Source of the DNA: CAZICM01 sp964537685
Lineage (GTDB): Bacteria > Myxococcota_A > Polyangia > Polyangiales > Polyangiaceae
Direction: 5' to 3'
Length of the DNA stretch: 64,000 bases
Assembly: GCA_964537685.1 (NCBI GenBank)
Contig: CAZICM010000001.1
Location: 372,001-436,000, forward strand
The position numbers were made by a program, and so were the translations under genes. Every line of letters starts with the position of its first letter. Position 1 is the first letter of the stretch. Shown in pieces: positions 33,568 to 42,134 of the stretch. A model generated the notes under the pieces. The model did not search any database. It had not been told where the DNA came from and was given only the letters and a program-made list of their open reading frames with translations.

Positions 33568-36480
33568 TTAGGTTTTGGTGCCATTCTTTCCCACTCTTGG
33601 CTCGCTCACAGGTTTTATCTCATCATGCCCTCGGGTGCTTTGGACAATTCCCGAACTCGCGTGAGGCGATTCAATCGAATCAATAAAATATTTGATCTCA
33701 TTGAACATGATATCGGTGTCGCCCACAAATGCCAAATGGTCTTCCCCAGGAAGTGAAACGAATTGGGCATTGGGAATGCGCGAGGCCATATCGCGGCCGG
33801 CGTGAATACTCACGGCTTGATCGCCAATTCGGTGAAGTACAAGCGTGGGGACCTGAATGCGCCCTAAATGTTCGCGGACGTCAATCGCGGCGTTGGCCCG
33901 AAGCAAGGCTATGGCCGCGCTCGGGCTCCCTCCCATCCGAAGATAGGTGCCCCAAAATCGCCGGAATGATGCGTCCCCCGCCACCGATGGAGCGTTTCTT
34001 TCTAAAAATAATGGAGAACCCCAACTTTTTCGAATGGCTTCACAACTTCTTTCAATGGAATCAGGCATCAATCCGTAAGGATAGTCAAACGATGAAAGCG
34101 TGCGGGCTGATGCGCCAAATAAAATAAGGGCGCGCACCCGTTCGGGATACGTGGCCGCGAACAGGGCGCACATGGCGGCGCTCGCTCCACAGCCCATGAG
34201 TACGGCGCGTTCGGATGGAGCGTCATCCATGACCGCAGATAAATCGCCCATGCGGGCCTCCAGGGAGGTGTCGCCGAGTTCGCGGTCCGACATGCCCGTG
34301 CCCCGCTTGTCGAAGAATAAAAGCCGGTATTGCGCCGCGATTTTTCGAAGGAAACGGGCGAGGATGGGCGATGTCCAGCCCACTTCAAGATGCGTGATCC
34401 AGCCGGGAACAAGAATAAAATCGGAAGGGCTGTCCCCCAGCGTTTGATAGGCAATGCTGACGTGGTGCATCTGGGCATAGCGGGTGGCGGGGCCCAGCCG
34501 CTGCGATACCGCAGGGACGCTTTGAGGTTCGCGGTTGTGATGTTTTTGGCCTTCGCGCAAGCCTTTTTTCATGGAGTCCGCGATGGCGCTGTAGGCCCCG
34601 AGCCAGGCTTGTTCGAGGGCGGGGGTCCAGGCTGGGCCTTCTAATTCAGCCAAGGCTTCGATGAGGGCTTGGCCTACAGGCCGGAAGTGGTCGGGTTCGA
34701 CGGGGAAGGCCGCATGGCGGCGGCCTAGGTCTTCGGCGATAAAGGTGAGGCGTGAAGGTGTGCGAAGATTTTCGACGAGCAGGCTGAGAGCCGCGGCGAG
34801 TTTCATTTGCTGCTGCTCCATGACGCTTGGAAACAGGCGGCGGACCGAGGGATTGCGCTCAAATAAAATGTCGTAGAAGCGGGATACCAAGAGTTCCGCA
34901 CGGCTTGCAACACGCCCAAGCGACGCTTCGACAAGGCCGATATCGGTGTCGGAAATCAGCGGGTTGGGCGACTTGTCTTCGGGGGTGCCGCTGGGGTGCG
35001 GGACGCTTTTTGGAGCCGATTTGGGCAGATGAAGCGAGCCAGAGCGGACGAGCTCCAAGGCGCGGAAAAAAGCGTCGGCGTGTTCGACAGCCAGGCGAAG
35101 ATGGTCCGCGCTTGCAAAGCGTTCATCCGGGTCGCGGCGCACGCAGCGATCGATGATGTCGCAAAGCATTTCGGGGATATTGGGGCATGCCGAGCGGAGT
35201 TTGGGGATGTCGACTTCGCGCACATGGCGGATGAGCATGCGAAGCGATAGTCCCGCGTGGGGATGCCGGCCGGTGCACAGTTCGTAGAGCACGAGCCCGA
35301 AGGCGTAGATATCGCTGCGCGCGGTGGCGGAACTGCCGGCCCAGATTTCGGGGGCCAGATACAGCGGTGTGCCGATGATGGCTTGGGATTCGGTGAGGAT
35401 GCCCGGGGCCGCGGAGTTGCCTGTTGAAAAGGTGTCGCCGGGATCGAAGGTGTCGGCGGTGATGGTGTCGGCGGCGGCGGCCGTGTCGCTGATATTAAAA
35501 GACGCGCTGTCCAGATGTTTTAGATGGGCAAACGCGGGGTTGTTGGCGGTTTGCTGTGTGGCTTGGGCATCCACGAGTTTTGCGATGCCAAAGTCAAGCA
35601 ATTTGGTTTCGCCACTGGTCGCGAGGACGGCATTGGCGGGCTTGATATCGCGGTGAAGGACGCCTGCCGCGTGCGCTGCAGATAGGCCGCGCGCAAGGCC
35701 CAAAGCGATGCGCAGCGCCATCTCCCAGGTGACGGGTTTGGCGATGGAATCCAGACCTTCGCCGTTGACAAATTCGTAGGCAAGATAAGGGCGGCCTTGA
35801 ATTTCGCCGATGCGGAAAATGGAGACGACATTGGGGTGCTGAAGGCGCGCGATGGCACGGGCCTCGACGAGAAAGCGATCGAAGGCTCTTTTATCGGGCG
35901 TATCTTGCGCGATAAATTTTAGGGAAACCAAGCGGCCGAGGGCCTTTTCGCGGGCGAGATAGACTTGGCCCATGGTGCCCCGGCCGAGCGGGCGCAAAAT
36001 ACAAAAGCCGTCGAATTCATCGGGAGGAACGAAGGGCGGCGGGCGGACGGTGCGGCTGGGCGGAGGCCGGGTGATGGGGGCCTGTGGGCGGGACGGCGAG
36101 GAAAATACGGCGGGTGATGTTTCCGTAACGGGAGACGGAATGGTCGGTTCCATCTCGGGCTGGCTGGTGATGGGCGGCCGCAATCGCTGGGTTTCGGTGC
36201 TGGCGCGGATTTCGGAAAAGAGAATCGAGCAGGGCCTGCAGCTTTCGAGATGCTCGACGATAATTTGGCGGGCCGTGGGTGAAAGCCGAAATTCCGCGAA
36301 CGCGCGGAGCGTATCAACGGTCGGGCATTCGGCGGGCTGAGAGCGGTTCAAGCGTTGCTGATGATCCACGAGCGCGCGGCGATGGGCAAGCTGCAACCAC
36401 GGCATGAGGGGATCGGACGAAATCGCTTGATGACCCGCGATACGCGGAATAAGGCGCAGAAATGGCGGAACGTATTGCAT
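33568..36480 (-). CDS. Zinc finger-Ser/Thr kinase-globin-alpha/beta hydrolase fusion
   Basis: Protein of 970 residues with four regions. An anti-sigma-like zinc finger lies at about residues 51-90 (Cys52, His77, Cys81, Cys84). A Ser/Thr kinase occupies about 157-465 with GRGTMGQVY, HRDIKPAN, DFG (about 297) and GTPLYLAPE, all apparently active. A haem globin spans about 512-645 with a probable proximal His589 in LGRRHAAF, a Tyr in FYDILFERNP and Gln residues before MKLAAAL. An alpha/beta hydrolase lies at about 668-930; its nucleophile elbow reads GCGAS where GxSxG is expected (Gly765), while the catalytic-type His915 (PGEDHLAF) is kept. The start is either 36480, overlapping the divergent SDR gene, or Met26 at 36405. 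Confidence 0.85.
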   Translation of the reverse strand: MQYVPPFLRLIPRIAGHQAISSDPLMPWLQLAHRRALVDHQQRLNRSQPAECPTVDTLRAFAEFRLSPTARQIIVEHLESCRPCSILFSEIRASTETQRLRPPITSQPEMEPTIPSPVTETSPAVFSSPSRPQAPITRPPPSRTVRPPPFVPPDEFDGFCILRPLGRGTMGQVYLAREKALGRLVSLKFIAQDTPDKRAFDRFLVEARAIARLQHPNVVSIFRIGEIQGRPYLAYEFVNGEGLDSIAKPVTWEMALRIALGLARGLSAAHAAGVLHRDIKPANAVLATSGETKLLDFGIAKLVDAQATQQTANNPAFAHLKHLDSASFNISDTAAAADTITADTFDPGDTFSTGNSAAPGILTESQAIIGTPLYLAPEIWAGSSATARSDIYAFGLVLYELCTGRHPHAGLSLRMLIRHVREVDIPKLRSACPNIPEMLCDIIDRCVRRDPDERFASADHLRLAVEHADAFFRALELVRSGSLHLPKSAPKSVPHPSGTPEDKSPNPLISDTDIGLVEASLGRVASRAELLVSRFYDILFERNPSVRRLFPSVMEQQQMKLAAALSLLVENLRTPSRLTFIAEDLGRRHAAFPVEPDHFRPVGQALIEALAELEGPAWTPALEQAWLGAYSAIADSMKKGLREGQKHHNREPQSVPAVSQRLGPATRYAQMHHVSIAYQTLGDSPSDFILVPGWITHLEVGWTSPILARFLRKIAAQYRLLFFDKRGTGMSDRELGDTSLEARMGDLSAVMDDAPSERAVLMGCGASAAMCALFAATYPERVRALILFGASARTLSSFDYPYGLMPDSIERSCEAIRKSWGSPLFLERNAPSVAGDASFRRFWGTYLRMGGSPSAAIALLRANAAIDVREHLGRIQVPTLVLHRIGDQAVSIHAGRDMASRIPNAQFVSLPGEDHLAFVGDTDIMFNEIKYFIDSIESPHASSGIVQSTRGHDEIKPVSEPRVGKNGTKT

Positions 36481-37271
36481 TGATCACAGGGGCCTCGTCG
36501 GGCATTGGCGAGGCGCTGGCGCGGGAATTGGCGGGGCGCGGATATTCGCTGTCGCTGTTGGCGCGGCGCAAAGAGAGGCTTGAACGCTTGAGGGCGGAGC
36601 TTGGGTCGGGGTCGAGGGAGGTGTTGGCGATTGGCTGCGACGTGAGCCGCGATGGCGATGTAGAAGCGGCGGTGGAGCAGACGCTTTCGGCGTTTGGGCG
36701 ATTGGATGTGGTGATTGCCAATGCGGGTATTGGAGTTGGAGGAGCGTTTTCGGAGATGACGCTGGACGATTACCGGCGGGTGATGGAGACCAATTTTTTT
36801 GGCGTGATTCGGCTAGGAAAAGCGGCGTTATCTGCGCTGAAGGAGAGCCGTGGAAGTTTTGCGGGTGTGGGCAGCGTGAATGGGTATTTGGCGATGCCTG
36901 GGTTTTCGGCGTACTGCGCGAGCAAGTATGCGCTTCGGGGCTTATTGGAGACGATGAGGGCGGAGCTTTTGCCGGCGGGCGTGAGCGTGACGCATATCGC
37001 GCCTGGATTTGTGGAGAGTGAGATTCGGCTGCTGGACAATTCGGGTCAGATGAAGGCGGATGCCAAAGACACGGCGCCTGGGTGGCTGGTGATGCCTGCG
37101 AAGGAAGCGGCGCGGGATATTGCGGATGCGATTGAGGCGCGGAAGCGGGAGGCTGTGATAACGGGGCATGGCAAGCTAGCGGTAGTATTGGCGAAGCATT
37201 GTTCTGGATTGATGGCCTTTGGGGCGAGGCGCTCGGGTCAGAAGATGTACGATCGATTGATGAGAAAATAG
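36462..37271 (+). CDS. Short-chain dehydrogenase/reductase
   Basis: Cytosolic SDR of 269 residues. The cofactor motif TGASSGIG lies at residues 8-15, ANAG follows at about 87-90, and the catalytic YxxxK is in AYCASKYALRG. A Ser-like residue precedes the Tyr in GSVNGY, so the catalytic triad is complete. The substrate is unknown. The ATG at 36462 has AAGGCG upstream. Its 5' end overlaps the first codons of the divergent kinase-globin-hydrolase gene by 19 bases if that gene starts at 36480. Confidence 0.92.
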   Translation: MAERIALITGASSGIGEALARELAGRGYSLSLLARRKERLERLRAELGSGSREVLAIGCDVSRDGDVEAAVEQTLSAFGRLDVVIANAGIGVGGAFSEMTLDDYRRVMETNFFGVIRLGKAALSALKESRGSFAGVGSVNGYLAMPGFSAYCASKYALRGLLETMRAELLPAGVSVTHIAPGFVESEIRLLDNSGQMKADAKDTAPGWLVMPAKEAARDIADAIEARKREAVITGHGKLAVVLAKHCSGLMAFGARRSGQKMYDRLMRK

Positions 37272-37300
37272 GATTGAATTGAAACAGATCTGATCAATCC
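37271..37300. terminator. Possible bidirectional terminator stem between convergent genes
   Basis: GGATTGA (37271-37277) and TCAATCC (37294-37300) form a seven-base-pair perfect stem around a 16-base loop containing the palindrome CAGATCTG. It sits exactly between the stops of the SDR gene and the Omp85-like gene. There is no T-run, so the terminator role is weakly supported. Confidence 0.3.
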
Positions 37301-39123
37301 GGTATCATTGCGCCCCGCGAAGGAATATCGGGCATCGAAAAAGCCTGCCTAAAGGTAATGACAATATCGCCGGGCAATCCGTCTGGATCGCGATAGCCGG
37401 GCGTCACCGGAAAACCCCAATCCGCCCGAAGAACCGTGCGATCGAGCTGAGGAAATAAAATCCGGAGCCCCGCGCCCACCGATTGCTTCATTTGTAATTC
37501 ATCAAAACCATTGAATGCATCGCCTGTATCAAAGAATAGCGCGCCTCCCAATTGACAGGAAAGAATTTCAATAGGGCGGGTGCGGAATTCGATATTGCCT
37601 AAAATCACGTCCTTGCCCAAAAAGGCTTGAGATGGATATCCGCGCAGCCGGACATTGCCGCCAATGGTGGTCTGGCGATTTAAATAGTTGCGGTAGCGGT
37701 AGAGGAGCCGGCCATCGACCACGAGCCGGCCTATGCCCAGCGAGGGCGATACAATTCGGCCCCCGGCTTCTAAGGATGCGTCAGCAATTTTATCGGATTG
37801 AAAATCGGTGACGGATTCTACAAATGCGCTCGCCAGTCCATCGGCCAGCGGAAGTGAATATTTGCCAGCGGCGAATACCGATAAATAATTGCGCGATGAA
37901 TTGAATAGTGTTGTTGCGGGGAGGAGGCGGAAAATAACTTCGTGGCCAATTTGAAGATCTTCCTGGAGGCCCAAGGTGTTGAAGTTGAGCACTTTATGAA
38001 AGTGGTTGGAAAATGTTTTGTATTCGATGAACGGGCCGATGCGGGTATCGCTGATAGGCAGGGCCTCCTGTTCGAATTCGCGGACGGCGCGGGGATCGAA
38101 GGCCGATAAATCGAGGATGCTGTACTTGCGTCTCGAGATATCGAAGCCGGCCGAAATGTTGTGCTTGGAAAGCCAGCCATACGAACGGGTTACGCTGATT
38201 TGGCCGGCGATATTGTCGCTGTTAAACGCGAAGGGGATGATGTCGTCGGATGGAGTTGCGTCGGCGTCGAAGCCCCGGATATTGCCCGCGCACGCGCTTG
38301 CGCCGGCAACGCCTAAAGGACAAAAGCGCCTGAAGATTTCGCTGCGCCATTGAATAAGCGCTCCCCAAGACCATTCGGTGCGGGTTGTGTACAGCGGCTG
38401 GCCATAGGAAAAACCGCCGTAAGAGCCTTCGTATTTGCCTGTCTCGCGGTTGAGGATGACGTTGCCATCGGTGACAAATCGGATGTAGCTGCCCGCGACG
38501 CGCGGAATGACATAGCGGCCTCCAAACGAGTACGTGAAGAGGTCCATGTAAAAATTGGCCGCCACCGAGTGGTGTGTGCCGAATAGGTTTTCTTCGCTGG
38601 GCTGAAGGAAAAAGAATTCAAGCCGGCCGCTCGCAAAGCGGAAATTGGAGTTGAGCCGGAGGCTCCATACATCTTTGGTGATGACGAGCAGGCGCACTCG
38701 GCCGGGTGCTGTGCCGCGGAGGGCGATGCATAGGACGACGGAGACTTGGCCGAGCCTTCGCAGGTTGCGCGCTGTTTCGTCGACAAGCACTTGCTGAAAC
38801 GGCATTCCTTCGCGCAGAAGAAGCTCGCGTTCGATGGTGTAGCCGCGGCTCGTGACGTGAAACCAATTCAGAAAATCGGGCGCGGGATCGCGCTCTTCGA
38901 TGACGGGAAGGCGAAGGATGCGAATCTGTTCGATCGTTTTGCCTTCAGGGGTTTCGTCGATATCGGCTTTGAATTGTTTGAGGGCGCTCTTGATCGTGGC
39001 GCGTTCGTAGGGCGAGTACTGTTTAAGCCGGGGATCTTCAGGCTCTTCCGCGCGGAGCGTCGGTGCAAAAGAAAAAATGGCGGCTAGGCAGCCAAAAACA
39101 AGGCTTTTGCGCAGCGCCCCCAT
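37294..39123 (-). CDS. Omp85/BamA-like outer-membrane protein with POTRA
   Basis: Outer-membrane protein of 609 residues with a Sec signal (FGCLAAIFSFAPTLRAEE). A single POTRA-like domain lies at about residues 65-155 (GYTIERELLLREGMPF, ETARNLRRLGQV, VRLLVITKDVWSL). The C-terminal two thirds are beta-barrel strands, with the RLRGY-type motif of the Omp85 L6 loop near residue 485 and a FRQAF-like terminal strand. It could assist protein or lipid export. It is the third gene of an operon with an FHA kinase and a TM protein (gaps of 7 and 12 bases). No strong ribosome site precedes the ATG. Confidence 0.8.
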   Translation of the reverse strand: MGALRKSLVFGCLAAIFSFAPTLRAEEPEDPRLKQYSPYERATIKSALKQFKADIDETPEGKTIEQIRILRLPVIEERDPAPDFLNWFHVTSRGYTIERELLLREGMPFQQVLVDETARNLRRLGQVSVVLCIALRGTAPGRVRLLVITKDVWSLRLNSNFRFASGRLEFFFLQPSEENLFGTHHSVAANFYMDLFTYSFGGRYVIPRVAGSYIRFVTDGNVILNRETGKYEGSYGGFSYGQPLYTTRTEWSWGALIQWRSEIFRRFCPLGVAGASACAGNIRGFDADATPSDDIIPFAFNSDNIAGQISVTRSYGWLSKHNISAGFDISRRKYSILDLSAFDPRAVREFEQEALPISDTRIGPFIEYKTFSNHFHKVLNFNTLGLQEDLQIGHEVIFRLLPATTLFNSSRNYLSVFAAGKYSLPLADGLASAFVESVTDFQSDKIADASLEAGGRIVSPSLGIGRLVVDGRLLYRYRNYLNRQTTIGGNVRLRGYPSQAFLGKDVILGNIEFRTRPIEILSCQLGGALFFDTGDAFNGFDELQMKQSVGAGLRILFPQLDRTVLRADWGFPVTPGYRDPDGLPGDIVITFRQAFSMPDIPSRGAMIPD

Positions 39124-39130
39124 TCCCGGA

Positions 39131-39799
39131 TTAAGGCGCTTCGGTGGGCGGGTAGGTGGCCGAGATATTGACTTTGTACTTCACGTACTGATGCGGGATG
39201 CTGTTCCAGTCGGGTGCCGGAAGGGCTCGTTTAATGCAGCGGAGCAGCTCTTTGGTGCGTTCGCGCTTCACGGTGGTCGACTTGCCCACGAAGAGATTTG
39301 TGCGCTTGCGCTTGAAGTCGATCTCCATCACGAAACTCACTTTGACGGGCACCTTGGATTGAGGCGCGCAGGCTACGTTTTCGCGGATGGTGCGCGCGAG
39401 GCCGTCTTCAAAGAAGGTGACGTGATCGCAGCGTTCGGGGGGTGTGCGGCCGGGCCCCGGGTTCTCGCAGCGAATGGTGGTGAAGGGCGACAGGGTAACG
39501 CCGCTCGTGAGGCCAGGGCCTGCGTCGCCCGCGACGAAAAAGGGATTGATGGCCGCGACCGATGTTTTTGCAGGCGCGCTCACGCCCGCGCTCGCGCTTG
39601 CAACGGCGGCGTCCGCGGATGGAATCGATTCGGGACGCGGCCTCCGCCAGAGATAAAGCGGTACGGCCACGAGAATTAGGCCCGCGACCAAAGCGATGAT
39701 GATCTGCAAACGAACAGGCCGCTCACCGCCTCCACGGCCCAAATACCGATAAGGCGATGGCTGGGCCGGGGGTCTGGAGGGAAGCGGCAATCGGTTCAT
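39131..39799 (-). CDS. TM-anchored periplasmic protein of unknown function
   Basis: Protein of 222 residues. One transmembrane helix (about 31-50, IIIALVAGLILVAVPLYLW) is preceded by a Pro-rich cytosolic tail. The exported part has a linker rich in Ala/Ser and then a beta-rich C-terminal domain with paired Cys (ENVACAPQSKVPVKVSFVMEI, ELLRCIKRALPAPDW). The overall layout resembles the C-terminal modules of gliding or export associated myxobacterial proteins, but I cannot name the family. Start ATG at 39799 with GAAGG upstream. It is encoded between an FHA kinase and an Omp85-like protein and may link the two. Confidence 0.6.
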   Translation of the reverse strand: MNRLPLPSRPPAQPSPYRYLGRGGGERPVRLQIIIALVAGLILVAVPLYLWRRPRPESIPSADAAVASASAGVSAPAKTSVAAINPFFVAGDAGPGLTSGVTLSPFTTIRCENPGPGRTPPERCDHVTFFEDGLARTIRENVACAPQSKVPVKVSFVMEIDFKRKRTNLFVGKSTTVKRERTKELLRCIKRALPAPDWNSIPHQYVKYKVNISATYPPTEAP

Positions 39800-39811
39800 T
39801 GCAGCCTTCGG

Positions 39812-41617
39812 TTAATCGATCAGGGTGCGGGCGGGCCTGCCAGGTTCGCCTTTAACGAGCGTTGCCGCAAGCTCAAGCGTTTCAGGCAAGAGACCTTGCA
39901 CCTGCGAGACAACTTGCTCGACCACATGCCGCGCTTCGTCAATCGTCGGCCCAACCATCGAGACGACGAATTTAAGCGGCCCAGTTCGTCCAGCAACGGC
40001 AGGCGTCAGGCTGAGGAGCAGCATTTCGGTGAGATCGACGACGCGCTGAGCCGCCCGCCGGAGCGCGAGAATTTCCAAAATGGTGGGGCGCTCGCTCACT
40101 TGGCGGTTGGGGCCGCGGAGTTCGTAGCGGGCAACTTGCATCGGAACTTCAGCCCAGTCGGCAAAGAGGCCGTCTTCATCCAAATGCTTCATCAGGTGTT
40201 CGCGCACCAGAAGGCCGGTCAGCCCGCAGCGCTTGGACAGATATTGTTTGGCTTTGCGGTGATGCGGTGAATCCTGCGTGAAGCTGACAAGCTTGATGCG
40301 GCATTCGCCGACCTGCGCTTCACCGCCGTGCATCAGCGTAATCTGCGTTTTGCGCTCGAAGCTGTGATCGGGATAGCTGCCGTTGGTGCTGCCCAAATCT
40401 TCAAGCAGCCACGATCCGGCTTGGCGCTTTAGCACCGCGTGCGTGCCCGATACCGTCGCTTCGGGAATGGCAATTTCTTGATCGGCCCGCCGTCCAATCG
40501 TGACTTGCGGTTTGTCGAGCGGGAGCAGAGAACCCACGACTTCAGGCGCATTGGTCGCGTAGGTAACAAGCAGAGCTTGAGCGCCGGGCGTGAAGGTGGC
40601 CATCGCAGCGCGCCCAGGCGGAGGGCCTGGATCGAGGCGTTCGCGCGGAAGCTGAATGGGGCTCGTCGTGAGCTGTGAAGGATTGAAGAAACGCATGTGC
40701 CGCGCTTGCGGGCGCATGTCGGGATCTTCATTCATGCCGCGGAAGATTTGCTTGATCTCATCGGTCGACAGGCTGGCCGGCACGTCGAACATGATCTGCT
40801 GCTTCATCGGCTTCGAGCGGGGTTTGTAGCCCGGTTCGGGAACGCGGCAGGTCCACATTTCCCAAAGCGTCAGCGCCATCGCGTACACATCGTCGTCGGC
40901 ACTCGCGCCGCCGCTCCGAAGCCTTTCGGGCGACATGTAATTCGGTGTTCCGCCGTCGGGAGGCGCGCCCGGGCGCCGGGCTGAAGCGCGCGCGCGCTCT
41001 TGCGCAAATCCAAAATCGAGAATCACCACGCGGCCTTCGCTCACCATCACATTGCCCGGCTTGAGATCGCCGTGCACCAATCCCTGCGCGTGAATCGCCG
41101 CAAGTCCCGCGCACACTTCAGATGCAATCTTTCTGAACTCATCCGAGGTGTATCCGCCCTGCGCCTTCTTCTTGCGAATATGCGTATGCAACGTTTGCCC
41201 GGGGATCTGCTCCATCACCAGGATTGGTCCCCAAGGGCTTGGGCACAGGTCGTGAACGCGGCAGACATTTGGATGGCTGACCGAGCGGGCCAAGAGCAAT
41301 TCTTGCCGCAAGGCTTCATCATCGCCGGGCATACGCGACTCTTCGCGCACGACCTTCAGCGCCACGGTTTGCTGCGTGGATCGGTCAAAGGCCAGAAAGA
41401 CCTCGCCCATCCCGCCTTTGCCGAGACTTTGGCGAGTGTCGTACCGGTCGTTAATAACCGTTCCAGGCGTGATCGGAGGGGGGGGAGGAGTTTTGGTCGT
41501 CACGGGCCAACGAGGGAAAGCGTTTTGCCGCGGGCCGGATATCGAATCGATAAGCCGGACTGCACACGGCAAAGGGTCGTCTATCTCGGCGACAAGTGCA
41601 ATGGGTCGCGTTAGCAC
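39812..41617 (-). CDS. FHA-domain Ser/Thr protein kinase with degenerate C-terminal domain
   Basis: Cytosolic kinase of 601 residues. The kinase domain spans about 59-305: GKGGMGEVF, catalytic loop HGDLKPGN (182-189), which has Gly where HRD is usual but keeps the Asp, DFG at about 201 and GTPNYMSPE. An FHA domain follows at about 370-446 (VTIGRR, SGTHAVL, LLEDLGSTNG). Residues about 455-590 begin like a diguanylate cyclase (GLTGLLVREHL) but lack any GGDEF signature, suggesting a degenerate domain. It probably reads phosphothreonine partners. The GTG at 41617 has no clear ribosome site; a GTG at 41503, nearer the kinase domain, is possible. Confidence 0.88.
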   Translation of the reverse strand: MLTRPIALVAEIDDPLPCAVRLIDSISGPRQNAFPRWPVTTKTPPPPPITPGTVINDRYDTRQSLGKGGMGEVFLAFDRSTQQTVALKVVREESRMPGDDEALRQELLLARSVSHPNVCRVHDLCPSPWGPILVMEQIPGQTLHTHIRKKKAQGGYTSDEFRKIASEVCAGLAAIHAQGLVHGDLKPGNVMVSEGRVVILDFGFAQERARASARRPGAPPDGGTPNYMSPERLRSGGASADDDVYAMALTLWEMWTCRVPEPGYKPRSKPMKQQIMFDVPASLSTDEIKQIFRGMNEDPDMRPQARHMRFFNPSQLTTSPIQLPRERLDPGPPPGRAAMATFTPGAQALLVTYATNAPEVVGSLLPLDKPQVTIGRRADQEIAIPEATVSGTHAVLKRQAGSWLLEDLGSTNGSYPDHSFERKTQITLMHGGEAQVGECRIKLVSFTQDSPHHRKAKQYLSKRCGLTGLLVREHLMKHLDEDGLFADWAEVPMQVARYELRGPNRQVSERPTILEILALRRAAQRVVDLTEMLLLSLTPAVAGRTGPLKFVVSMVGPTIDEARHVVEQVVSQVQGLLPETLELAATLVKGEPGRPARTLID

Positions 41618-41757
41618 AGGTGTATGTTTTTCAGATCGGGCTTGTCCGCGCGGGCTCGAGACGCGCGCGGCTCAAGGTCCCCCGGGCAGACGTTCAGGGT
41701 GGGGGACATCTCTTGGGTGCGTGGAAGCGAGGGATTTTTCCGCCGACGCTTGAGGAC

Positions 41758-41946
41758 GTTCAAGCAGTGGGCGTGTTACGGAAGCAAAACGTAAAACGCC
41801 GGACAACAGGGAAGCCGGTGTGAATCCGGTGCGGCCCCCGCCACTGTAACCGGGGACGAATGCGAGCGCGCCACTGGGCCTTGAAGAGGCTTGGGAAGGG
41901 CACGCAAGAGGACGATCCGGCAAGCCAGGAAACCTGCTGTTTGAAC
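41758..41946 (+). promoter_or_regulatory. Cobalamin (B12) riboswitch
   Basis: The element has the conserved cobalamin-riboswitch parts in order. The core reads GGGAAGCCGGTGTGAATCCG (about 41809-41828), the segment CCCCGCCACTGTAACCGGGG follows, then GCCACTGGGCC, GGGAAGG, and finally the B12 box AAGCCAGGAAACCTGC (41922-41937). A closing P1 stem is visible between GTTCAA (41758-41763) and TTGAAC (41941-41946). It lies upstream of the 42135 lipoprotein gene in the same orientation. It senses adenosyl- or related cobalamin; such elements usually switch off downstream genes when the vitamin is abundant. Confidence 0.95.
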
Positions 41947-41993
41947 CGTTCGCGATCCCGGGGTGTGGATGAGCGGCGGCACGGTTTCGTTTT
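41944..41993 (+). terminator. Possible riboswitch expression-platform hairpin
   Basis: AACCGT (41944-41949) can pair with ACGGTT (41981-41986), and the second arm is followed by a T-rich segment TCGTTTTGG. The first arm overlaps the 3' strand of the riboswitch P1, so the two structures would compete. This is consistent with a transcription-terminating platform but is inferred from base pairing only. Confidence 0.4.
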
Positions 41994-42134
41994 GGTTTGT
42001 GTGCGGGCAGCGTCTGCTCCCGCCGTGTTTCTGCTGCCGTGTCCGAGCGCTTTTGGATTCCGGGATATCGCGCGCGTTCTGCAAGTGGTCGGGATGAGCG
42101 CGGGAAGGCGCTCGGAAAGCGTGATGAAGCCGTG

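Noticed and set aside
41997..42134. N-terminal extension of the riboswitch-controlled lipoprotein
   Set aside because: It begins next to the riboswitch platform, is Arg/Ala-rich, and would hide the clear lipoprotein signal that starts at 42135.
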